Shown here one piece after another: positions 20,954-28,445 of a stretch of DNA of 28,976 nucleotides (within the stretch, counting starts at the first letter, position 1; every line of letters starts with the position of its first letter). The notes under the pieces were generated by a model. The model made no database searches. It saw only the letters and a program-made list of their open reading frames with translations, and had not been told where the DNA came from. Origin of the DNA: Gemmatimonadales bacterium UBA4456. Lineage in GTDB: Bacteria > Gemmatimonadota > Gemmatimonadetes > Longimicrobiales > Gaopeijiaceae. The position numbers were made by a program, and so were the translations under genes. Location: positions 1,102 to 30,077 of the forward strand of contig DGOW01000099.1 in the NCBI GenBank assembly GCA_002390225.1, written 5' to 3'.

Positions 20954-21238
20954 ATGAACAAGTCCGACCTCGTGGACGCCCTCGCCAATGCCGCCGGAAT
21001 GTCCAAGGCCGACGCCACTCGTGCTGTTGATGCGATGTTCTCGCCAGACAGTGGCATCATTGCCGATGCCCTGAAGGCGAATAAGCGCGTTCAGATTACG
21101 GGATTCGGCACATTCGAATCCAAGCACCGGAAGGCTCGTCAGGGTCGCAACCCTCGCACTGGTGAGACGATCCAGATCTCTGCCAGCAACACGCCCGCGT
21201 TTCGTGCCGGTAAGGGTCTGAAGGGCGCCATTAACTAG
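20954..21238 (+). CDS. HU-family histone-like DNA-binding protein
   Basis: Seen: 94 residues from ATG at 20954, seven bases after AGGAG. It carries the family signature: helical dimerisation half (MNKSDLVDALANAAGMSKAD), then GFGTFESKHRKARQGRNPRT followed by GETIQI, the beta-arm that grips bent DNA, with the intercalating Pro in RNP. Length matches HU (about 90). Known: HU dimers bend and compact the nucleoid and influence replication and transcription. HU versus IHF subunit cannot be decided by eye, but a single gene favours an HU homodimer. It has a long structured leader and ends at a strong terminator. Confidence 0.95.
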   Translation: MNKSDLVDALANAAGMSKADATRAVDAMFSPDSGIIADALKANKRVQITGFGTFESKHRKARQGRNPRTGETIQISASNTPAFRAGKGLKGAIN

Positions 21239-21313
21239 GTCCGTCCGCCTATCGGTCGGGGGCTGTCAGTGGCCCTCGAAGCCCGAGCCGTACTGGGCAG
21301 TCCGATGAGTAAA

Positions 21314-21349
21314 AAAGAGGCCGCGTCGCAACAGCGACGCGGCCTCTTT
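21314..21349. terminator. bidirectional rho-independent terminator
   Basis: A perfect 16-bp stem (21314-21329 with 21334-21349) closes on an AACA loop, with A-runs on the left and Ts on the right, so it works on both strands. It separates the HU gene (plus) from the end of the degenerate helicase gene (minus, 21375). Confidence 0.9.
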
Positions 21350-21374
21350 GGCTTCCGTTTGGTTACGTCCGGGA

Positions 21375-22904
21375 TCAGCGTCCAGGGCGCCCCTTACGTG
21401 GCGGAGACTTGGTGCGGGGACGGTCGAAGTCGACTCGGGCTGCACGGCCACGAATGCTCGTTCCGTTGAGAGACTGGATGACCGTTCGCGCCACCTGCTC
21501 GTGAACCTCGACCACGGAGTGGCTCTCGCGGATCTCGATACGGCCCACGGCATCTCCACCGACACTTGCTTCGCCGGTGATCGCCCCGAGTAGGTCTCCC
21601 TTGGTCAGGCCGTCGCGCTCACCGACTCCGATGAAGAGCTTCGACCAGGACGGTGTACCCGAGGCGCGAGCGGCAGCGGTCGACGGTGCGGTGTCTCCAT
21701 GAGCGGGGGTAGGTCCCTTCTTCCGCAAAAGTGCAACCGCTGCGGCTGCGACCTCAGCGGGGTCGTGGTCACGGAATATCGGCTCGAGCACGGCCACATA
21801 GGGTGCGGTGTCCTCGTCCTCCATCGCTTGCTCGAGCATCGCTCGAATCTCTGCAGTCGCCTGGTCAACCCGCGCAGGTGGCGGGAAGGGGACCGTGTCG
21901 TAGCCTGTTTGCTTGCCGAGGGCGCGAATGTGCGCAGCCTCTCGATTAAGAACGACAACGACGCCGTTGTCAGTCAATGAGTGGCGGCGGTCGAGCGTAT
22001 CGGGATCGGCGGGGGTGTCACAGCTGACTACAGCGAGCCCTTCCGTCCCCTGCGCGGCCGTACGCGCTTCGAGTGCATCGACGCCGAGCCATACCGGCAC
22101 CGACGAGTCACCTGGAGCGCCGGCGACGAAGCCATGCAACGTGAGGTAGTCCCCAACGTCGGCTGCGCGATCTTCGTTTCTGCAGAAGACGAGCACGTGG
22201 CGGGCCCCATCCGAAATCAGCTCGTCGACGATCGACAGAGCGGCGGCCTCGGTGGGCTCGGGCGCGATCCGGAATCGAACCTGCCCCCGCTTGGGGACCT
22301 CGGCTGCCGGGGTCGGGATGGTGAGGGTGCGCTTGAAATGTCGATCGAGGAGATTCCGGACGCCTTCGGTTACGGGAAGGCTGCTCATAACCCGCTGCGT
22401 ACCGGACGGCAGGTGCTCCATGACCCGCTCGGTCCCGCCAAGGCCGGTCAGACTTTCGATCAGCTGAGCCTGGTCCACCACCAGCACTTCGACTGACGAG
22501 AGGTCGACCGCGCCGTGCTCTATGGCGGAGAGGAGCCCGGCTGGGGTTGCGAAGAGCAGGTCCGCTTGAGCGGGAAGAACCCACGACGAGCCGAGAGCAG
22601 CGATCGCATGGCCGGTGACCGTTGCGAGGCGGGCGGCTGACTCAGCGAGCCGGTCAGCGTTGTCCACCGTCGCACAGAGGACGATGCCACGAATGGCCCC
22701 TTCGCCGGGCTGAATGCGACTCAGCAGGCCGGCAGCCCAGGCTGTGAAAACGCCACTGCCAGGCCCCGCCACGAGAGCGATGTTGTTACCCTTGGCGACA
22801 ATGGGCAACGCGTCTTCCTGAAGTGGCGTAGGTGTCTCGATGCCTTCCGCGGCGAGTGCCTCGGTAAGTTCGGGAGAGACGCCGAGGTCCTCGAATGTTT
22901 TCAC
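21375..22904 (-). CDS. degenerate DEAD-box-like protein with DbpA-type RNA-binding domain
   Basis: Seen: 509 residues from GTG at 22904, giving the family-like start MKTFEDLGVSPELTEAL; ATG at 22952 would overlap the upstream gene. The Q motif survives (PTPLQ, Gln29). Motif I reads AGPGSGVF (46-53), so the Walker Lys is Val. The DEAD motif reads DQAQ (144-147). SAT reads SLP (175-177). Motifs V and VI (normally HRxGRxGR) are unrecognisable, though VLVFCRNEDRA keeps the motif IV strand. Residues about 419-495 form a DbpA-type RNA-binding domain (KLFIGVGERDGL, then IRGRAARVDF), followed by a basic tail. Known: the Walker Lys and motif II acid are needed for ATPase. Inference: an RNA-binding pseudo-helicase. 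It is third in a minus-strand operon, 13 bases behind the previous gene. Confidence 0.85.
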   Translation of the reverse strand: MKTFEDLGVSPELTEALAAEGIETPTPLQEDALPIVAKGNNIALVAGPGSGVFTAWAAGLLSRIQPGEGAIRGIVLCATVDNADRLAESAARLATVTGHAIAALGSSWVLPAQADLLFATPAGLLSAIEHGAVDLSSVEVLVVDQAQLIESLTGLGGTERVMEHLPSGTQRVMSSLPVTEGVRNLLDRHFKRTLTIPTPAAEVPKRGQVRFRIAPEPTEAAALSIVDELISDGARHVLVFCRNEDRAADVGDYLTLHGFVAGAPGDSSVPVWLGVDALEARTAAQGTEGLAVVSCDTPADPDTLDRRHSLTDNGVVVVLNREAAHIRALGKQTGYDTVPFPPPARVDQATAEIRAMLEQAMEDEDTAPYVAVLEPIFRDHDPAEVAAAAVALLRKKGPTPAHGDTAPSTAAARASGTPSWSKLFIGVGERDGLTKGDLLGAITGEASVGGDAVGRIEIRESHSVVEVHEQVARTVIQSLNGTSIRGRAARVDFDRPRTKSPPRKGRPGR

Positions 22905-22917
22905 GTTGATGGCTCGA

Positions 22918-23220
22918 TCAGGTGGGCTCGCCTGAGCCGGGTCCACCTGCATCGCCCGGTTCGTAGGGAAGCTGGTTGAGGAGACGTTGCACCTCATAGT
23001 CGAGCCGCGATGTCCGTAGGCGGTCCGTGTTCGCGACAACGTCGGTGTACGGGCCGTGTCCGTGCGCAGAAATGGTGACCGATCCTTCGGCCCCGGTCCA
23101 TGTCGCACTGTGGGACGAGTCATTGGAGCGTTTGAGCCCCAGGAGTTCGGGCAGGAACGCCTCAGCCTCTTCGAGGACCTCGCTCGGGGAACTCGCTGTC
23201 TTTCGTCTGTAACCGGCCAT
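22918..23220 (-). CDS. small conserved-looking protein of unknown function
   Basis: Seen: 100 residues from ATG at 23220; a TTG at 23256, overlapping the upstream stop as TTGA, is the alternative. A helix (SSPSEVLEEAEAFLPELLGL) leads into a beta-rich part (SATWTGAEGSVTISAHGHGP) and a final helix DYEVQRLLNQLPYEP. The pattern is clearly protein-like and I recall similar short proteins in Gemmatimonadota, but no family name or function. It sits between the DsbA-fold gene (32-base gap) and the pseudo-helicase (13-base gap), so the three are almost certainly one transcript. Confidence 0.7.
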   Translation of the reverse strand: MAGYRRKTASSPSEVLEEAEAFLPELLGLKRSNDSSHSATWTGAEGSVTISAHGHGPYTDVVANTDRLRTSRLDYEVQRLLNQLPYEPGDAGGPGSGEPT

Positions 23221-23252
23221 GATCCGTGGGATTCGGTTCGTTTCGCAGTTCT

Positions 23253-23849
23253 TCAAGTGCCGAGTAAGGTGCCCAGTGCGATGCGGTTGTGGAAGCCCTC
23301 GAACCGTTGGGAGTCCATTACGATCGTCGGTGTGCGTGTGACCTGCGCCCTGGCAGCGGCCTCCATCATGGCGGCGACGTCGCCCTCGTACCGGTCTACG
23401 TCCAGCACTGCCTTGGTCTCCGTCCGGTCGAGACCGTGCTCGATTCCTATCTCTACCAGAACATCCACCCTGCCGATGTCACGGCCCTCGATCGCGTACG
23501 CCTTCGCCACCGCCAGGCGTAAGGTCGTGGCGGTCGAGAGACTCTGTTCGGCCCCATGCGCGATCAGTTCGTGCGCTTTGCGTGTCCACGGTACGAGCGC
23601 GGGAGGTGCGAGCTTCACGCCCGCATGGGTGGCGATTGGTCGTGCCTCCTCCCAGAGCGGAGCAATCGTGGCAGAATCGACTCCGACGAGTGGCGTGCTC
23701 GGGGGACGGAGTTCGAGCGGAAGCCAGCGCATTTCGCATTCACTGGTCCACGGCATCTCCTCTAGACGGGCAGTCTCGATCTCCAGCATGAGTAGCACGG
23801 AGACCGGATCGATGAAATCGAACCAGATGTCGATCGGGTTTGTTACCAT
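23253..23849 (-). CDS. DsbA/FrnE-fold protein lacking the CxxC active site
   Basis: Seen: 198 residues from ATG at 23849, with GGGAG five to six bases upstream. The fold pattern is that of FrnE or 2-hydroxychromene-2-carboxylate-isomerase-like thioredoxin proteins: an N-terminal strand IDIWFDFIDPVS, a helical insert, and the cis-Pro loop TRTPTIVMDSQRFEGF. The position of the redox CxxC is taken by DPVS, and the only Cys (SECEMRW) lies elsewhere. There is no signal peptide. Known: isomerase- and GST-kappa-type members also lack CxxC and may use glutathione. Inference: not a disulfide oxidase; perhaps a binding or isomerase role. It heads the operon that ends with the pseudo-helicase, and is divergent from the aminotransferase 50 bases away. 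Confidence 0.8.
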   Translation of the reverse strand: MVTNPIDIWFDFIDPVSVLLMLEIETARLEEMPWTSECEMRWLPLELRPPSTPLVGVDSATIAPLWEEARPIATHAGVKLAPPALVPWTRKAHELIAHGAEQSLSTATTLRLAVAKAYAIEGRDIGRVDVLVEIGIEHGLDRTETKAVLDVDRYEGDVAAMMEAAARAQVTRTPTIVMDSQRFEGFHNRIALGTLLGT

Positions 23850-23899
23850 GGGGGCTCCCACCATATTCCGAACCCGCCAGGTCCAGAAACGAGGTCCAG

Positions 23900-25099
23900 A
23901 TGCAGTTCAGCGTGAATGTAGAAAAGCTCAAGCCGTCCGCTACGATCGCGGTAAGCACGCTAGCCAAGAAGCTCGCTTCGGAAGGTCGGGATATCATCAA
24001 CTTGAGCGCAGGCGAGCCCGATTTCGACACGCCGGCGTTCATATCTGATGCCGCAATCAACGGGATTCGTAACGGTCGGACGCGCTACACGCCTCCCGCG
24101 GGGATACCGGAGCTTCGCGTAGCGATTGCCGCGCGCCTGAGCGAGCGCTCCGGCCGTGCGATGGAGTCCGAAGGCGTAGTTGTGACGGCCGGTGCCAAAC
24201 AGGCTCTCTTCAACGCGCTCTTTACACTGTTCGGCCCCGGTGACGACGTTATGGTCGCCGCGCCGTACTGGACGACGTACCCGGACCTGGTCAGGATCGC
24301 GCGGGCGGAGCCGGTCGAAGTGTTCGGTGAGCAGGCCAACGACTTCAAGATCACGCCGACCGACCTAGATGAGTGTGCGACGCACTCGACGCGTGGCCTG
24401 ATCATCAACACGCCGTGTAATCCGACAGGGGCGGTCTATTCCGTCGAGGAACTGACGGCGCTCGCCGAGTGGTGTCGGGATCGGGGGGTCTGGCTCCTCA
24501 GTGACGAGATCTACCGGAACATTCACCACGTGGGCGACGGCGCTGCCCCGGGGATTCTCAGTGTACCGGCGGAGAGCCTCGGCCCGTACGTGCTGATCGA
24601 TGGTGCGTCAAAGAGCTTCGCTATGACCGGGTGGCGAATCGGCTTTACCTATGCGGACGTGGAGGTGACGAAGAAGTTCTCCGCTCTGCAGAGCCAGATC
24701 ACGTCGAACTCTGCCACACCGTCTCAGGTGGCGGCGCTTGCGGCCTTCAGCGACACGGACGCTGCCGACGCGGCCCTTGCCGAAATGGGTGAGGCATTTG
24801 CGCGGCGGCGCGCCCTCGTATGCCGGCTCATGGGCGAGCTGCTACCGGACGTTCCATTCATTGAGCCCGACGGCGCCTTTTATCTCTTCTTCTGTGTTGG
24901 GGGCTTCTTCGACGACGAGATCGCCAATGCCACCGAGTGGTGCAGCCGACTCCTTCACGAGCAAGGGGTCGCGCTGGTTCCTGGTGCGGCGTTCGGAGAC
25001 GACCGCTGGGTGAGGATGAGCTTCGCGACCTCTGACGAGATCATCGAGCAGGCGCTCGGCCGGATCTCGTCTTCTGTGCGCGCGGCCTCGGCGGGGTAA
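23900..25099 (+). CDS. class I/II PLP aminotransferase, aspartate aminotransferase type
   Basis: Seen: 399 residues from ATG at 23900, with GAGG six to seven bases upstream; earlier frame to 23840 overlaps the divergent gene. It shows the subgroup Ib (AspAT) pattern: SAGEPDFDTP, YTPPAGIPELR, AGAKQALFN, NTPCNPTG, the DEIY motif, and the PLP lysine in DGASKSFAMTGWRIGF. The C-terminal substrate Arg is in RMSFATS. The length is typical. Known: these enzymes move the amino group between aspartate (or other acids) and 2-oxoglutarate; this branch often also accepts prephenate or aromatic acids, so the exact substrate is unclear. It is cytoplasmic and a single gene. Only three bases separate its stop from that of the convergent kinase-family gene. 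Confidence 0.93.
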   Translation: MQFSVNVEKLKPSATIAVSTLAKKLASEGRDIINLSAGEPDFDTPAFISDAAINGIRNGRTRYTPPAGIPELRVAIAARLSERSGRAMESEGVVVTAGAKQALFNALFTLFGPGDDVMVAAPYWTTYPDLVRIARAEPVEVFGEQANDFKITPTDLDECATHSTRGLIINTPCNPTGAVYSVEELTALAEWCRDRGVWLLSDEIYRNIHHVGDGAAPGILSVPAESLGPYVLIDGASKSFAMTGWRIGFTYADVEVTKKFSALQSQITSNSATPSQVAALAAFSDTDAADAALAEMGEAFARRRALVCRLMGELLPDVPFIEPDGAFYLFFCVGGFFDDEIANATEWCSRLLHEQGVALVPGAAFGDDRWVRMSFATSDEIIEQALGRISSSVRAASAG

Positions 25100-25102
25100 A
25101 GC

Positions 25103-25981
25103 TCAACCAACCTCGCTGAGTACTCGACCGGCGGCCTGCAGCGAGTTTGCGACGTAGCCTTCGCCGAAGAGGTTCACGTGCACAAGCAGATAGTACAGCT
25201 GGTACAGATCTCGACGGTATGTCCGGTAGGCGGCACTGATCGCGCGGATTTCGCTGTACGCATCGTAGAATCGTGGACCAAAGCCACCGAACAACTCGGT
25301 CATGGCCAGGTCGACCTCGGCATCACCCCGGTACACCGCTGGGTCGATCAATACGGGCCGACCATCCGAGTCGGCGTACGCGTTTCCACCCCAAAGGTCC
25401 CCGTGTAGAAGTGATGGGGTCTCGATGTCGCTCAGGAGGGAACCGAGTACCTCCAGCAGGGCATCCATGCGATCTCCACCATCGCGTGCCGACGCGAAGT
25501 ACCCGTTCGATCGAGCACGTCCGAGCTGGGGTAAGATGCGTTCATCGCGCCAGAACGCGGCCCATGATGGATTCTGTTCATTTCGCTGCGGGACGCTACC
25601 GATCCAGTTGTCGTGGCTCCAGCCGAAGGTGGCGTTCCTGGTTGACGACTCATGGAGCTGGGCAAGCTCTCGGCCGAGCGTCTCGTCCGTGCGACCCCTG
25701 CGATATCCTTGTTCGACATACTCGAGAAGAAGCCAGGCGTCGTCGTCCGAGACAACAACAACCTCCGGGACGCGAAGACGCGTTCCTTGCCCCGGTTCGA
25801 CTGAAGAGGCCTCAGCTAAGGCGCGGAGGCCGGCCGCCTCGGCAGCGTACATGCCGGCTGGTGCGTCCGGCCGCCATTTCACGAAGTAGTTCCGGCCGTC
25901 AGCCGTCCGGAGTCGGGCGCCGTTGTTGATACAGCCCCCCGTTATCGGGGTCGCCGTGACGAGTTCACCGCAATCCAGCGT
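25103..25981 (-). CDS. fructosamine/ribulosamine-3-kinase family protein, apparent ACG start
   Basis: Seen: the first ordinary start codon in frame (GTG at 25882) falls inside the conserved YFVKW, removing about 33 residues and the ATP-site Lys neighbourhood. The frame is open to 26038 without any ATG, GTG or TTG. An ACG at 25981 lies eight bases behind a perfect AGGGGAGG, giving 292 residues, the usual family length. From there it reads PITGGCINNGARL, TADGRNYFVKW, LLHGDLWGGN (catalytic Asp), and LIDPAVYRGDAEVDLAMTEL. Known: family members phosphorylate sugar adducts on protein lysines so that they detach. ACG is one transition from ATG, so a mutation or sequencing error is possible. A CTG three bases on is an alternative. 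It follows the phosphatase gene by 46 bases. Confidence 0.85.
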   Translation of the reverse strand, partial: TLDCGELVTATPITGGCINNGARLRTADGRNYFVKWRPDAPAGMYAAEAAGLRALAEASSVEPGQGTRLRVPEVVVVSDDDAWLLLEYVEQGYRRGRTDETLGRELAQLHESSTRNATFGWSHDNWIGSVPQRNEQNPSWAAFWRDERILPQLGRARSNGYFASARDGGDRMDALLEVLGSLLSDIETPSLLHGDLWGGNAYADSDGRPVLIDPAVYRGDAEVDLAMTELFGGFGPRFYDAYSEIRAISAAYRTYRRDLYQLYYLLVHVNLFGEGYVANSLQAAGRVLSEVG

Positions 25982-25989
25982 GGTAAACG

Positions 25990-25997
25990 CCTCCCCT
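25990..25997 (-). promoter_or_regulatory. ribosome binding site ahead of the ACG codon
   Basis: AGGGGAGG on the minus strand, eight bases before ACG at 25981. It is the strongest site in the neighbourhood and is the main reason to place the kinase start here rather than at GTG 25882. Confidence 0.6.
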
Positions 25998-26027
25998 AAG
26001 CCGTCTCGAATCGATTCAGGAAGCGAA

Positions 26028-26519
26028 TCAGGCCGCCTTCAGGCGTTCGAGCAGAGTCTGGCAGGAGCGGTGGAGCATCTCGTAGACCGTCTCGAAGCCA
26101 CTCGCGCCGCCGTAGTACGGATCGGGGACTTCGTCTCCCTCTTCCTCGTCGAATTCGCGGAGCAAATGCACCTCGACATCGGAGTCAGATGCGTCCGCCA
26201 TCCTTCTGACGTTCCGCAGATTCTCGTGATCCATCACGATCACGTAATCGAACCGATCCAGGTCATCGTCCGTGATCTGGCGTGCGCGGCTGTCGAGCTC
26301 TACACCTTGCTTGGTCGCGACCATCGCAGCTCGCGCGTCCGGCCGCTCGCCAACATGCCAAGCTCCGGTACCAGCGGAGTCGATATCAAATCGTTCGTCG
26401 AGACCAGCCTCATGTACGAGGTGGTCGAAGATCCCTTCCGCCAGCGGCGAACGGCAGATGTTGCCGAGGCAGACGAAGAGGACCGACGTACGATCGGAGT
26501 CGGAGTTGTGCGTATCCAC
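26028..26519 (-). CDS. low-molecular-weight protein-tyrosine-phosphatase family protein
   Basis: Seen: 163 residues from GTG at 26519. The frame is open to 26612 (TTG) with ATG at 26594, but no start has a good ribosome binding site and the family length (about 155) favours the short form. The P-loop is VLFVCLGNICRSPLAEG (Cys-x5-Arg-Ser). The general acid Asp is in VPDPYYGG. The helix GFETVYEMLHRSCQTLLERL ends the protein. Known: the family removes phosphate from Tyr, Arg or small phosphosugar adducts; human LMW-PTP-A dephosphorylates protein ribulosamine-5-phosphate. Inference: the partner of the downstream kinase-family protein in repairing glycated proteins. It is cytoplasmic and first in its operon, divergent from the helicase. 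Confidence 0.9.
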   Translation of the reverse strand: MDTHNSDSDRTSVLFVCLGNICRSPLAEGIFDHLVHEAGLDERFDIDSAGTGAWHVGERPDARAAMVATKQGVELDSRARQITDDDLDRFDYVIVMDHENLRNVRRMADASDSDVEVHLLREFDEEEGDEVPDPYYGGASGFETVYEMLHRSCQTLLERLKAA

Positions 26520-26743
26520 AGACGTGGGGTTCGTCGAGTGGGGGTCTCGGGATATGGGCCGAAGCCACTCCCTTTCAGCGGCCAAGTTGCCCATGTGCTT
26601 GTCGGAATTCAAGAACCACGAGATCCACAGGCAGTCGACCTGGTTCGTCCCTCTCTTGGTCGTTGTTACCTTTTGCCCGTAATCGTTCCGACCTCGGGTG
26701 AAATGAAATCATGGTCGGAGCACCCGTAGGATGAGGACCGATT

Positions 26744-28009
26744 TTGTCTGAAGAGAAGACGTTTTCCGATCTGGGGCTGTCCCCCGAGCGCCTGGCAGCT
26801 ATCGAAGTTCTGGGCTGGACGATCCCCACCCCCATTCAGCATCAGGCGATCCCGGCCGGCGTGACTGGTACCGACGTCGTCGGCATCGCTCAGACCGGAA
26901 CGGGAAAAACTGGTGCGTTCATGATCCCCGCGTTGGAGCGTGTGAACGCTGGCCAGGGCCTTCAGGTCCTCGTCCTGTGCCCGACGCGTGAGCTGGCCCA
27001 GCAGGTGTCCGACGACACGGTCGAACTGTCGAAGGGGACCAAGATCCGTTCCGAGGCCATCTTCGGTGGGGTCAGCTATGCGCCTCAGATCAAAGCGCTC
27101 GAGCAGGGATACGAGGTCATCGTGGCGACTCCGGGTCGGTTTATTGACCACATGGGTTCGAAACGTGTCGACTTGAGCAAGGTCTCATACCTCGTGCTCG
27201 ACGAGGCAGACCGGATGCTCGATATGGGCTTCCGGCCTCAGATCGAAGAGGTGTTCCGTGGTATGCCGAAGAAGCGTCAGACGATGCTCTTCAGCGCGAC
27301 GATGCCTCACGGCGTGCACGATCTGGCACTCCGGATGACGAATGAGGCGCTGTGGATCGAGGCTACCCCGCCGGGCACGACCGCCGAGGGCATCGACGAG
27401 CGTTTCTACTCCGTGAAGCCGAACAAGAAAACCGACCTGCTCATGAGCCTCATCCATGAGCCGGGCTGGGAGCAGGTCCTGATCTTCACGCGGACGAAGG
27501 CCGGGGCTGATGTACTGGACGGTTTGCTGAGTCGTGAGGGCATCAAGGTCGACGCGATGCATTCCAACAAGCAGATGAAGTATCGGACGCGCGCGCTCGA
27601 GCGATTCGCGAAAGGGGAGATCCGGGTCCTTGTCGCTACTGATGTCGCTCAACGGGGCCTCGACGTCGAAGGGATTACCCACGTGGTGAATTACGACGTT
27701 CCGCTCGATCCCGAAGACTACGTCCACCGCATCGGCCGGACAGGTCGGGCCGGAGCGACCGGAACTGCGATCACGTTCGTGACTGCCGGTGATCTGGGCG
27801 CCATCAAGAGCCTCGAGCACCGCCTCGGCCGCGGAGTGGAGAAGATCCACCTGCCCGAGTTTGACTACGCGGGTGCGCCTCCGTCGGAAGGACGGTCGAT
27901 CGGGGGGCGTGCAAAGAAGTCGACGCGGACTGGAGGGGGGATGGGGTCGAAGTCAGCTTCCGAGCTCTCACCCGAAGAATTGGCCAAACTGTTGAACCCT
28001 GAAGTCTGA
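26744..28009 (+). CDS. DEAD-box ATP-dependent RNA helicase (RhlE-like)
   Basis: Seen: 421 residues from TTG at 26744, with GAGGA six bases upstream; no nearby in-frame ATG or GTG explains the N-terminus as well. All motifs are intact: Q motif IPTPIQ, motif I AQTGTGKT (49-56), PTRELA, TPGR, DEAD (153-156), SAT (184-186), IFTRTKAGAD, TDVAQRGLD and HRIGRTGRAG. The C-terminal tail is short and Gly/Lys/Ser-rich, ending SPEELAKLL. Known: such helicases unwind short RNA duplexes in RNA decay, ribosome assembly or cold response. It lacks a DbpA domain, unlike the degenerate paralogue-like protein 4 kb away. It is followed at 16 bases by an unknown gene. Confidence 0.95.
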   Translation: MSEEKTFSDLGLSPERLAAIEVLGWTIPTPIQHQAIPAGVTGTDVVGIAQTGTGKTGAFMIPALERVNAGQGLQVLVLCPTRELAQQVSDDTVELSKGTKIRSEAIFGGVSYAPQIKALEQGYEVIVATPGRFIDHMGSKRVDLSKVSYLVLDEADRMLDMGFRPQIEEVFRGMPKKRQTMLFSATMPHGVHDLALRMTNEALWIEATPPGTTAEGIDERFYSVKPNKKTDLLMSLIHEPGWEQVLIFTRTKAGADVLDGLLSREGIKVDAMHSNKQMKYRTRALERFAKGEIRVLVATDVAQRGLDVEGITHVVNYDVPLDPEDYVHRIGRTGRAGATGTAITFVTAGDLGAIKSLEHRLGRGVEKIHLPEFDYAGAPPSEGRSIGGRAKKSTRTGGGMGSKSASELSPEELAKLLNPEV

Positions 28010-28025
28010 CGCTGGAAGAGCACGA

Positions 28026-28445
28026 GTGAGTCGAGTTTACCTTCGGTATGGCGCCAATTATCAGAGCGTATCCTTCGAATTCGAAGCCAGGGCACTCAAC
28101 GAAATTGGATTCCGCCGGGATCGCGAGTCGTCGTTTGCGTTGGATGAGCTGGGTGACCGGTACGAGTTGATCGAGACCGTGGAACTCGTCGCCCGGGCGG
28201 AAGGCGACGTGCAGTCCGAGACGGAGCAGCTTCTGCTGGACCGCCTCCAGGAAAAGGCACGGGCGACCGTCGATTCACTCCCCGAGGGCGGCATCGTCAT
28301 CGTAGAGAACGAGCGTGGAGGGCAGGACCAGCCCAAGCCGCGCCAGACGATCAGCAATCTGGTCGTGGCGGGCGAGAATCGTCTCCACTTCACCTACCAC
28401 GTCGACCCGCCTCTTCGACTAGGTACCTACCGCGCGAACCGCTGA
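28026..28445 (+). CDS. uncharacterised protein downstream of the helicase
   Basis: I do not recognise a family. Seen: 139 residues from GTG at 28026, with GGAAGAG about eight bases upstream and 16 bases after the helicase stop, so co-transcription is very likely. There is no signal peptide or membrane segment. The sequence alternates short strands (SRVYLRYGANYQSVSFEFEA, GIVIVENERGG, NRLHFTYHVDPP) with a helix rich in Glu/Gln/Leu (SETEQLLLDRLQEKARATVD). This suggests a compact alpha/beta domain of about 140 residues. Inference: a cytoplasmic partner of the helicase or a protein sharing its regulation. No catalytic motif is visible. Confidence 0.7.
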   Translation: MSRVYLRYGANYQSVSFEFEARALNEIGFRRDRESSFALDELGDRYELIETVELVARAEGDVQSETEQLLLDRLQEKARATVDSLPEGGIVIVENERGGQDQPKPRQTISNLVVAGENRLHFTYHVDPPLRLGTYRANR

